Positions 48,049 through 60,300 of a DNA stretch of 64,000 nucleotides are shown here, piece by piece. Positions within the stretch are counted from its first letter, which is position 1. Each line of letters begins with the position of its first letter. Made by a program: the position numbers and the translations under genes. Below the pieces are notes generated by a model. The model was not told where the DNA came from and did no database searches. It was given only the letters and a program-made list of their open reading frames with translations. The DNA comes from Lophius americanus (Eukaryota > Chordata > Actinopteri > Lophiiformes > Lophiidae), in the NCBI GenBank assembly GCA_037951165.1, contig JBBDHG010000110.1, positions 1,444,501-1,508,500 of the forward strand, written 5' to 3'.

Positions 48049-51000
48049 CATATACGTCTTGTTGGCTGTTGAAACGATAAGTGGTCCACACATCTGGTCT
48101 GAAATTGTGTTCTGTTGTTTAGAAGTATTTGTATAAGACATCTTGTTGTTTGGCTATATTAGTTAGTGAGAAACATACAGACTCGGACTCATGCTCTTTA
48201 TTCTGTAAATATTTCTCTTGTGAAGTGATAACAAGACATTGGTAACTAGGTGGGTGCTGGTGCTGTATTTTGGAGCAATTCAATCCTCAGCGCCCTCACT
48301 CCAGCACTCCCATTAGAATATGGGTTGTAAGTAAATGAATTGCGTCTTCTGTGGAAATTGCTGCAGTGTTACAGGAGTAGATGTAATGAAAAGTTACAAA
48401 TTGTTTCCGCGAGCAATCAGTATAAAAAAAGGGGAGAGTCCTTGTGGTTTTAATCATGCTGTAACTAAAAGCCTCCCAGCTGTCAGTAGGTTTTGATAGA
48501 CTACAGCTCAACACTACAGAGAACTTACAGCCAAGCAGGTACTCTGTTTCCTTCATTAATTCCACCATATCCATTTTTACATAATAATACATCCTTCCTG
48601 CAATTAACTATTTTTTCTCTCCATGCTAAGATGACTCTAAGTCTTGGGCCACAAATGAAGAATGCAAACTACCCACATATTCTTGGTCAGTGGATTTTGG
48701 TGACACTTGATCCTCTGTTTGAGATGCGTAAATTGAAACTCTGCTCCACCTCATTTCTCTTAATGACCCAGTGATTCTGTGATTAATTGGGGGATGATAA
48801 ATTACACATCAAACTAGATATGTTGAAATATCTCTCCTGACATTTGACAGCCCTCTGGGTGATAGTTGTTTGCTGCCAATTTTTACGGAAAGTAATTTTT
48901 GTAAAGGCAGGTCAGGTAAAAAAAAAGAAAAATGGAATTAATACACATGAACGCTGTACTGAGTTTTACTAAAGCCAGAAATGTTAGACCCGAGGTTAGC
49001 CAGGACTAAATGTCTCAAGGTCATGGGAAAACCAGATGTGGATACTGTTGTTGGGGTGGAATTTCCCCTGTTAAACCTTCCCATAGTTGCTGACATCTAA
49101 CATGTTATGATTGGAATTAGACTCTGTTAAGATGATTTATTAATTGCTTTATCATGTGTGGCGCACAATGTGAATAAGAAGCTGGATGTTTAAAGAGGGG
49201 GGAGGCGATGGGACCTCACTCTTAACTAGCTGTTATGTGGGGAGAAAAAATAAAAAAACACAGTCCAGGGTCAACCCTTCAATGCAGCTCGGCTATGAGT
49301 TTATCGAGTTTGCCTTTGGTGTTTATACATTGTTGACTTTGAGCGGAACGTCTTTCCTTGTCAGCAGGATGCATTTCATCTCCAAAGCCGCAATGAGTCA
49401 TCTGATGACTTCTTCAGAATCTATTTGTAATTGCTTGATGTTTACCTCAGGACATCTGATCCAGCTGTTTAGCTTAGCTTGAATCAATAAGCCGTAATGA
49501 TTTACTGATGGGTAGTGCTAATTAGAATGTATCTGAGAAATGACTATTGCGTCTTAATCAGTCTTAATCTCATCGCGTATGATGGAGCAGGTTTTCAGGC
49601 AAATTTATAATTGCACTGAGATATAAAAGTTGTTGTTGTAAGAAATGAATTAAAATGATCTTGCTCATTTTCTTTTTTAGAACACAAACTACACAGAAAA
49701 ACATTATTTTTGTTTCTTTGTGCTAAAATTATGTCCTGGCATTTTCTTCAAAAGCTCTAATATGTTTGTTTAAATGTGACCTCAGATAAATGACAAGGCA
49801 AATTTTAGATGTGGGTTTATTTGTGGTGTATGATTTTCAGGGCACTTAAAAGGGGTTTGTAATCACTGCAGCAGACATTTTATTTCCACTTTTCAGTCAT
49901 ATTTTGGGGTCTAAACACAGAAGATATGTGCAGGTTATTTGCCAGTTTTAGTCATCACTTGTTCTCAATGCCATTCACAGGGATTCATAGGGAACAAACA
50001 GATGATGCTCAGCGTCAGCAGGGGCAGCAGGCCAACTGGACTACCACTGTTGCTGCTACTCAGTTGACCCTCAGCAAGCGACGTCATGAGTTTCTTATAG
50101 GAACCATAACGCTCATATTATGTTCATGTGTATGTATCAAATGTTTGGCCTCTGAATGCTTGTAACTTGTGTCATCCTGCAACCCTGGATACTCCCTTTG
50201 AGGTTCCCCTTGAGTCACTTTGTGATGAGCTGCTGATTTTAAACACATTACAGATTAAGTCTTTTAAGTTACTGCTTTCTATCCCACAACAATAGTGATT
50301 CCATCTGCCTCAGGACGGCTGTTAATCCCTTATCGAAACACACTAAGAAAAAGAAGTAGATTCTTCAAAGGGCTCCTTTAGGTACTGTAACTGTTTCTGC
50401 TCATTGCTCCATGACAGTACGACACGCTGAACCCCACAATGTGCAGTCTAACCATGCATTGAAGTGGTCAGTTCAGAAATATGAGTCAACAGTTTACATA
50501 CTCAGAGTGTGGTTGTTTGAAATACTGTTATAAGATTAAATGACCCGATGTGCAGGATGTATGGAATAATGATATTGAGCGATGTTTTGTTCCGCCTGAT
50601 TATAAGCTGGCAAGTGCATTCTTTCTCCGTGCTGATTTATTAGCATAGTTTTCCACTATAGCTATTGATTTCCACACACAAATCACCTCAGGGAATTACA
50701 GTAAATTCATAATCCACTGAAAGAAAATCATTTTGAGAGTTTTTAGCAGTTCAAAGCCTCCTTAGAACAATCGCACTCGCTAGATGTCCCTGCTTCCAAT
50801 TGGCCCTTTGAACGCGTGCCTGGCACTTTTATGATGTAAAGAGAGTGTTATGTTGTTTTGTTACCACATTCAGCCTAGCTACAGTTTCGTAGTAATCAAG
50901 GAGGCCGTTCCTCCAGGCTTTTGTAAGGTGCCTGTTAATGTGTAGGCAAATGTGCAGAGACAAATAGAACTAGTTCACTGCAGATCATTTCACCAGATAG

Positions 51001-54000
51001 CAATGAGAACAAAGTGATATCATTCTGGGGATGTGTGACTACCTGGCTCAAATCTCTGGACCCATAACCTCTCAGCGCCATTTGAAAACTAAATATTTGA
51101 TTCTGCCTCTCTTTCCCTCTGGTTTTGGCCATCGCATACGTGTAATATACAGGATACAGGTTACCAGACGCCACTGATTCTCAGAAGCTGAATTGGCTGG
51201 GTCAAAGCCGGTTCCAGGGGATGGCAAAGACTTTAACAAAGCACATGCTAGAGTATATTATAGATGCTTATGTTACCAAACACATAACGGTCTGCTCACA
51301 TAAGATATCCTGTTTGACATGGACTCTTTTATAATGGCATATAAAAATAACATGAATAATAATTTTTAACCTTAACAAGGTGGTTTCTTTGCCAAAGGTT
51401 TGCTTCAAATTGTACCCTTTCATAATTACGCTGATCTTGCTTGGTCATACGATAGCTGTTTCTGGTAAGGGTATTGTCCAAATAACCGTTGTAGTGGACA
51501 GACTACAGAGGTTTGAGGTTTTCACTTCATTTTAAAAAAATAAATGTAAGTCTGATCATTTAACTCATATAATTGGTTTGTTTGAATGTATCTTGGTATC
51601 ATTGTCATAAAAGGGTGGAAGGTTGTTTTTGTGTGATTATCCTTTACAATAAAGGCCGTGGAAGCATGGCTTTTAAAACAAGTTGTTTCTCCTCAGTTTG
51701 AGGTCGATTTCTGTCTGTTCGCACAATTACACCACAAATTGGTTCGCATAAAACTGGCCTCTAAGTGTTTTCTTTATTTGTCCCTAATGAATGTTCTTGT
51801 TGGCAGCAGCACTGTGTTTCTGATTGAGAGCCTCCCAGGCCCCAAACTTCTCATTGTTCAGTAACATCTATGAGACTAATGACCTCACTGGCTTTCTTTT
51901 CAGTCCTAAAATGATCCGTTGTACTCTGAGAACATACATGACTGAGAAACCTATCCTACCAGCTGGCTGCACTTCATAAACGTTGGAATGAAAAGTGTTG
52001 CCTTAGTTTCTGTCTGTTAATGGTGTATATGATGGGATTAGACGCAATTCTCCTGTTTACTGGGAGGACAAGAAACATAAATAGAAAACGGAAAAATTTG
52101 CATTTTCACAGCAAATCTCTGAGGTAGAAGACAATATCCCTTGGCAGTCACTGCTGTAGCCATCACAAAAATGTTCCTGTAAATGATTCACTTCTCTGTG
52201 ATGTCAACTGTAGCATGTTTGTTAAAAACAAATGACAAGGCAGGAAGTCCAGGTTTCATGGTTGAAATACATTTATTCTGGAAATACCTAGATTAATATA
52301 GCTTGAAGAAAGTAATGTATATATACACATATATTGTCCTAGAATGAGAGAGAACTAATGAAGAGGCTACAGGCAGAAATACACTGTCTCTTAGAACTAT
52401 AATCCTAACCCAGGTAGCCTGATGGAAATCAGAAAGGTTCTTTTGGCTGCTGCACACTGTTCAAAGGTGTATAATATTTTCTTTGCAACATTTTTTATTT
52501 TGTTAAATTTTTCTATTAAAGACAATTATTTATCCAAGTAATTATTGTTGGAGCAGGGAATGAAAACAGGGGACAGGCGGAATAATGAAATAGGAGGCAC
52601 CCCAGGGAACAATGGTTGTTGTCCGTGATGGTGGCCACTCGATAGATAGGAAGGTCCTGCACACTGGTGAGCCCATCCAGAGCTTTCAGCGGTGTCTAGG
52701 ACAGACAAAACGGTCTGCTGGAAGTAAACATGCTTTGATGAATGATAGGGATTGTGGACCTTGAGAATGATGACTTACGGTTAAGGAGGCTGAAGTGAGA
52801 GAAGCACAGGGGGAAGCTGGGATTTAGCTGTGGTTCTCTCAGATGTAGCATGGATTAGTGTGGAGGATGGGGCGGGTTTAGCTCAGATGACTGAGGAACA
52901 GGATGAGGACTGGAAACTGAGCTTCGATGATTTCATAGCGAAAGGTTGTTTCAAAGGGTCTCGGTGTCACTCGGAGAATACGTCTTCTTGTTTTCATTTT
53001 TCACACGTTGTGTCACAGTCTAGCTGACTACAGCCTTCTCTGCTGTTTATATAAATGTTTCAACAAAATATGATGTAGATTGAAGAGTTGTGCTGTGTAT
53101 GATGACTCTGATGATGAAAATTAATGATGAAATTAATGACGATTGCAATGAGAAATGTGTGTGATCCTCTCTTCTTCCTTTTTTTCTTGCCAGAGACATC
53201 GGAGTCTGTCTCAACGTGCCAGATTTGTAGTCTCCCCTTCATAGTCCTGAACAGAGCTGTCATGCTGTCTGTACATGGATGCACAGCATGTACTGGTTAG
53301 AAATAAAAAGGCGAGATGAAACTTTAAAACTAGCAGTACTGTTTCCACCTTCTGACCCCTGCCCCTCATCCTCACCGACTGAGTCAGCCTTGCCTCAATA
53401 CTTCTTTTTCGTGGCGGATTCAATAATGTCGTAACAAATGGAGTCGCGTAAATATTTAAAATAAACAATGACTTGCATCCAAAACAAATAGGCGGTGAGA
53501 TTTATTAAAGAGCCCCGATGCGGCTGCTGCACGCAGCTGTAAGAGAATATACAACACTTCAACTCACTGTAAACCATTTGTAATGGGGAACATACCAAAA
53601 AGATAGCATGCAGTGTGGGGATATGCTGAGATCGCCCAACGAGGCTGCTGTTAAGGGTGACTTGCTCAACTACTTGGGATGGGCAAATATCCTCTATGTC
53701 AGTGTTGCTGTGGAAAATGTCCCTGTTGCCATGTTGCTGTTGTGAGACGGTGAATTTATCAGAATGACTATGTGTGCGTTCTTTATTTTGAGCAAGAATC
53801 TCACATTTGTTTGATGTGTGAATTACACGCACCGGATCGCTTCCGTAGTATTGTGTTTTATATAATGAAATGAGGCAACACTGATTCGTTTCTCGCCTTA
53901 GAGGCAGTGTGTTGTAATGGGGCCTCTGGGCTCTGGGTTCTCTCTGATCACTTAACACATGCTATGGGCTTCAAAGACCCGGGTCTTTCACTTGCAGGGT

Positions 54001-56219
54001 GATGTGATGGAGCTGTTAAAAAGGAAGAATAATCACCATCAGAACACTAGAATGTTTATAGCGGACTGGACTGGCAGCTCCACACACCAGCTGAAAAGAA
54101 AGACAGAGGGAGTGGTCGGGGAGAGAGAACAACACAGTGGGGGAAAAGGGAGGGGAGGGTGTATGGTACATACTTGGCCAATAAGATATTAGCCTAATGG
54201 CCTAATAGGGGGTGAACATGAGGACATGGCAAAGATGGCACGAGACGGGGGGAATAACCCCTCTTTAAGAGCACTCTCAGGACTTGTTAGGCTCGGGCAG
54301 GTTTAAGAGCTTCAGGCACTCCTGTAATATTTCTCTTTCATTTGAATTTCAACTTTTGTGTTCTCTGTCTTTCTCATTTTCCATCCCTTCCTGCTGCTCG
54401 CTTTCTTTCAATCCCCTCCCTGCAGAAGCGGCAGGCGCCAAGTCACTATAACGAGATATGGCAGTTTCATTCCAAATAATGACCTCTGCGTTAACAAACA
54501 GAGTCCTGGGATCGTATTTATAACAAAGTGGCGAGCACCATGTAGACTGGCCATGCATTGTTAATGCCTGGGTGCATATTAGGCCACTTTCTGATTGGCC
54601 TTACAATCCTTCTCTAAGGGAAGAACTTTCCATCTGGCCAATCCCACGAAGTCAAAATTCCTTTTTTCAGATGAAGTTTAGCCATAGGGTTTAAAGGAAT
54701 AGGGCAATAATCATAATTTAGATGAAAACTACAGCTTATACTACCTATGAGCCCAGTCCTAAAGGCAATAATCTTTAGTGTTGTGATGGGTTCAAGCAAA
54801 ACACGACAAATGTCTACAAACACCATTCACAAGAGAAAATTCAATTGAAGGCCAAAAATCAAACCTCTCTCACATATTGTGATGCGGCTGAATAAATTGT
54901 TGTCTCCTCTTTATCTTAATTTTATAAACCAGGCTCATTATCACATCCTTCACTACCCTCACGATTTTGGTTGTTGTCAAAAGTTCGACTGTACACTGCT
55001 GTCTTGTAGATTCATCATTGTCAACGTAAAGAACACATGGACGTAGGTTGGAGCTGAAGGATACCCTGATTGAAACTAGTCGGTTTTCGTACGTAGTCTA
55101 AATGAGCCTTAACATCACAACTCATCATGTGCAAAACAAATATTATTTTTTTTACAACATTCTTGTTTCTGAAGCTCAGCTGTATGGTCTCTGTTTATTT
55201 TTTAAAGAATTCATCAATGATGACGGGTGAGGGTGTGAACGCTTTGGGCTCTGGTTCTGTTTTTTTTTTCTGTTGTGTGTTGTCAGGGATATTTTGTGGT
55301 AAAAGTGCTGTTGGGCAAGGATGTATTCTTGGTTTGTATTGTGTATTCAGGATTTAAACCTAAATAATGAGACTGTGGCACTGCTGGTGATTACCACCAG
55401 AAGAGTTAAAATCACATCCCGGCATTTGTCTACGTGAATACGCATTGATGTCATCATGGGTTCAAACATTGACTCATGCTCTTAATAGATAGACAACAAC
55501 GCCAAAACCTAGTTACGAAATAAACACGCACATGTACAATACACACACAGTGCATGCAAAGTCCTTGTGGGAATGTCTCCTAGGTCGAGACAACTGGGCC
55601 ACATGACAGGGAGTAGCAGCCGCAAAGCGCTGTCATGTCTATATGGATCCCCTACAGAGCTGAAGGGGAAACAGTTCTCTAATGCGGTGTGACACCAATA
55701 CTCTAACTCACACCCTCTATAACAAAACACTATTGACAACAATGATATCACAGCGGTTTATGCTGCACTCTCTGCACATTACTCAATAAAAGACGGTCCA
55801 TGAAACCTAATCTGTCCTGACAAAGTCAATTTTTGCCATCTGTGACTTTTTGGATGTTTAGTAAAGTATTAGACCATAAGAACATTGGAAATGGTCCTTC
55901 ACAAGACTCACAGAAATAATGTAGCGTTGTAGTAAGTGCAGAGCGGATTGGAAAATATGGGAAGTCCTGTGTGCAAAATGTACACTTTTTTCAAAAGACT
56001 GTGCTCAGCATGTAATGATAAAACCTTGATTGTAGGCATGATGACAAATATGGTCCATTTCATAGTCCCTGAATGCCAGAGGCACCTGGATGTTGAGTGT
56101 GAGAAAATACTGCCAGAGTCCAGACATGATGATCTCGGTCCTCAGTCTGCTTTTCCCTACTTACACACTTTCACAACTTTACACACATGCACCTGTGACC
56201 TTAGTCATTTAGCCATATT

Positions 56220-56236
56220 GACACACACATGCACGC

Positions 56237-56271
<35 letters not shown>

Positions 56272-56273
56272 CG
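56220..56273. repeat. (CA)n microsatellite
   Basis: CA repeat in two runs separated by CAAACA, with TG and CG interruptions at the edges. Confidence 0.95.
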
Positions 56274-57237
56274 CATTTTAGGCAGGTTGCCACAGCTGCT
56301 ACAAACTAACTATCCCTTTCATCCATTCAACCAGCAACACACTTGGGTTTCCATGCCAACCAGTTTGCCTGTTTTTGGGAGCCCAATGTCTGAGGAGGCA
56401 TGTTGGTGCTGTGACATCACTGCTGTTTCATGACAACTGTGGGATAGAGCTGCTGAGCAAGGCAGACCTTTAAATCATGGAATATGTCTTAATGTGTCTT
56501 CGGAGACCCCCCTTCCCTCACCTCTGACGCCTTGATGGCTTTAACATCCACAGACCTCAGGCTAACCTGATAGTGTGTGTATTCTGTCTATATGCTTCTG
56601 CCTCAGTCCCCCTGTTTCCCATCCTGCATCTCTCTCCTACACTCAGGTTTCCCCTTTATCTGTCCATCTTCTTTTCCCTTAAGAACTGTTTCTGGAACAC
56701 GGAAAGGTGTGTTTCGTGCCTTAAGTTCACATGGGTAGTCCAAAGGCTACAAGAGGGGTTTTTTACTGTTTGACTTGTGTGCTTGGCTGTTGCCATGAGT
56801 GTCAGCACAGACAATCGGCCTTCGTCTGGACCACAGCAGGTCATGTCATGTCTGAACACTGTATGAATTCTCTCTGTTCCCATAGTTCCCTTTTTCACTG
56901 TAGGAGACAAGAAACCTGAGTTCCAACATTACATCACCTCAATGAAGTGTCACCTAAACATCATATAACATGATACTGTAGAGCAAATGAAAATAACAGA
57001 TTTATTAAAGGATGAATTCAGGACACTGTATTTTCTCATGTACAGTAAATCGACTTGATATAATACCTTACAGGATGCTGCGGTAAAGTAGGTATTTCAT
57101 CACAGCACCAAAAGATGATACCACGCTTATACACTCTAACACTGGGTAGACGCCGTACTGAAAAGTGATGCACAGCCAGAATATGGCTGTTTTATAATTT
57201 AATATCTTTATATTTGTCACCTTTTTCTCTTTTTTAG

Positions 57238-57371
57238 AATCACGTCCCTTATCCATTCCAAGGAAAGTGATGCCTGACACCACAGCAGAGGAATCATGGA
57301 CAACCTCAGAGGAGAGAATGAAGGAGCTCATCACCCAAGCCTGGGATGCCGTTAAACGCCTTACTCTACAG
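57238..57371 (+). CDS. vps13b: vps13b internal exon C (predicted helix)
   Basis: This 134-bp exon follows a textbook pyrimidine tract (cacctttttctcttttttag) and ends CTACAG|gtacta. Its first two bases, AA, complete the G left by the exon 11.4 kb upstream to give Glu, so the junction reads ...KTKTVT-E-SRPLSIPRKVM. The rest reads PDTTAEESWTTSEERM and KELITQAWDAVKRLTLQ, ending in phase 0. Vertebrate VPS13B has the same order: TVTESRPLS(V/I)P, a variable Ser/Thr patch, then EERMKE...AVK(H/R)LTLQ (from memory). The KELITQAWDAVKRL part looks like an amphipathic helix. In the human protein the following residues begin LEVQSCC; no such exon was found in the remaining 6.6 kb. The open frame continuing to 57632 is read-through into intron. 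Confidence 0.93.
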
Positions 57372-60300
57372 GTACTATATTATACTCTCTTTAAATATTA
57401 TTGTTGTTTTGTGTATAAACTGAAACGGAATATACCCATTTTCTCTACTGCACTGATTATATGGCTTTTCCTTGACATTGATGAGTGGTGCCAAGCCCCA
57501 GTGTCAACAATAGTCCAGTTCTGCCTAACCTATGTAGTCTCAAGGAAGCTCCGTTACCACACTGCCACATCTCATTTTGCATACAGATGCATTAGTGTTG
57601 TCTCACATTCATTCCAAAGAATTTTGCATTGACTGATTGGACTGGTGGATGTCCCTGTTTGTCTCAGTGTCTAACTGGATAGCTAAGTACTCCCATTGTG
57701 TGGTTGCTTTCTGCATCTTGACTCCACCAGTGAGCAGAGCCCACATCACAACCAGCCCCATCTGAAGTGCATCAAGAAGTGCTGACAACTCTCCTACAGA
57801 GCTCCACTCGATTCAGGAACAGGACGTCATGTTGTATCCACATGTGTGTGTGCACACACACAGTGCTCATGTGGCACATTACTGATTGGAGCATATGGAC
57901 GGCTTTATGTTCATTAGTGTGTTAGGTTCATTCATGAAAGATGGACTGCGGTATGCTGAATAGATTACGATGAAAACACTGACAATATTAACCTCAGTAT
58001 GTATTTGTATGGTTTTTTTTTAGATCATATATGCTGTCATGTTAATTGTGTTAAGAAAATACAGTTATCCCAATGATGTCCTGATCATGATGTCCTAAAT
58101 AACTCACAGTTCACAGCAGATAGGAAGTATTCTTTTACTACCGGTTTTGTCCATTAGCACCAGACCCAAGTTGGTTATGTCAGCAGACTATCATCCTAGA
58201 AAGCCAAACTTCACAGGATTCTATTTTCATACCTTTTCAGCAGGGCCCTTTTGTGTATTTATAGCCAGTAGTTTTCTATTAACAGATTTATTCATAGCAG
58301 CAGGGGTGCCCTGTTACCGAGAATTTGAAAGTGTAAGTAAACTAAATTAGTCTTCTACCGGAATATGGCTTATAGGCTAATTTCTTTGGGCCAGCGTCGC
58401 TGAAGTCCAACAACCAGTCTTAATTCATTTTAATTCGTGTTGCTAGGACCACACAAACTGATGTCAGTCAAACATGAAAGTGAGCATGACGCATGTGAAT
58501 TGAAATAATGCTACAGAGTCTCAGTCCCATGTCAGCCCATTGAGCTGTTTACAGTACTTCCACAAAAGTTAACTCAACCCTCTAATAGTTTGCTGAGCCC
58601 GTCATTGCCTCCACTTTCCTCTGTCCCCTTCGGCTGTGCGACTGGGACCACACCACGTACTGCAGCAGTAATTAGGAAACAGTCTGTCCTGTTGACATGG
58701 GAGTGGAAGCAGACCAAACCGAACGACCCGACAGCTGGTACCCCAGGCCTTGGATATCGCCAAACTTAAACCACTCCATTTATTTTACTGTGGTGTAAAC
58801 AGAATACCTAATGGCTCACACTTCTGCTGCACATGTGCCCAATTTGGCATGCAGGGCTTTCTCCCTCTTTTACAGGGTAGAGAGGAACAAGAGAAATGGC
58901 ACAATGGTGGGGGAACAAGATTGAAATTTCCAAACATATTTATTATTCTACCGCTGCTCAGACCACTTAAGGTTGTTTAAACAGAATAGAGACATGTGAT
59001 AGCTGGTGAATGTGTAAATTGGTTTAAAAAATCTCCCGGTTGCAAAACAGTCATGATGATTTCTGACTGACAAAAATTCTTTCCTAAACATCTGTAGCAG
59101 AAGGTGAGGCGGTAGCGGTCTTGAACGAATGCAATGCTGCGTGATCATTTATTTTGGAGAAGGTAATAAATTGGTCGAAACACAGAATGTAAAAATAGCA
59201 CAGTTCATGAGCTTTTTATTTTCCGCTGTTGTCTTTTGTAAGTTTCCATCAGTGTCAGTAGTTTACTGACATTAAAGAACATGAAATAGTGTTCAATACT
59301 TTCCTTTTTAAATACAACATCGAGATCACACGCTGACGTTGTTCAAAATTACTTTGCTGCATCATCGCCTTTCTTACCTTAAGAAATGGCATAACCTTAA
59401 AGAAGAAATCTGTTTAAGCAATTCTGTCCCATCGCACTTTGCATTTCATTACAGCATGACTCTCTACTTGGATATAGCTTATGTAATGTCTTAGATACAT
59501 AGCCTACTCTAAGTCTGAAACCAAAATAACAGCTGGAAAAAGCAGAACATGCACAAGAATAATTTCTTTTAGTAGCTTTCTACTCTAAAATCGTTCTATA
59601 CACAATACTTGTCTTTTTCAATGATAGACTGAGTCAGCAGTGACTGTCGCGTCATGCATGGTAAGGACACAGATTATTATCTGAATCCTTTAGTGTCATA
59701 CTCTATCTGTGGCAAAGTGCTTGAACCAAACCCCAGAAATATTTGTGTTCCTCCTATGATTTAAAATCCACTATATACTTATCTATTTTATTTTTTAAGA
59801 ACCTGTTCTCTTATTACCTCACACTTGACAAGTAGTTTTCACCTTGCAATGAAAATGCATGCAACACTATTCATAATTCATTTGACACCATCACAGAACT
59901 TCCTTTAATCTCTGCAAACTATCAACGATATAGACAGATGACCCGCAAATGTTGGAAACAGACATGTAAGCTTACTCAAAGAGAAAGGTTTCACTTCACA
60001 CATATTCTTATGTTAATGCTATTACTGCTTTGATGAAGTGGCTTCCTCAGTTTTCAGTGGTCCAATAAGTTGCTTCCCAAGAAAGATGAACTGAGAAAAA
60101 GAGTGGATTTGGGAGAAAAGATTTTCACACAGAGTGAATGAGTCAACGTCATTGTCACAGTATTGCAACAGGCATGGTGAGGTCAGGGAGTAATCTCATC
60201 CAAATAGAGCCCCTCTGGCCCAAGATGGTGGAGTCTACTTGACATTACACACTGGGCAGGTCATTTGTGTCATAAGTTATGAATGAGAGTGTGTGTGTGT

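Larger units (their letters stand above)
45818..57237 (+). other. vps13b: vps13b intron B-C, phase 1
   Basis: This 11,420-bp intron begins gtaggt and ends ttttttag. It holds a short GCAT tetranucleotide repeat (48026-48048), a CA microsatellite (56220-56273) and mostly unique AT-rich DNA. A non-repetitive block at 53400-53545 has clustered forkhead- and Hox/Cdx-like sites, and the longest open frame in the window, 187 codons, lies antisense over it (53395-53958). No LINE, SINE or Tc1 remnant was recognised, which contrasts with the repeat-laden upstream intron. Confidence 0.85.

Noticed and set aside
57267..57632. 121-codon frame starting inside exon C
   Set aside because: Only the part up to 57371 is coding; the rest reads through the gtacta donor into intron.
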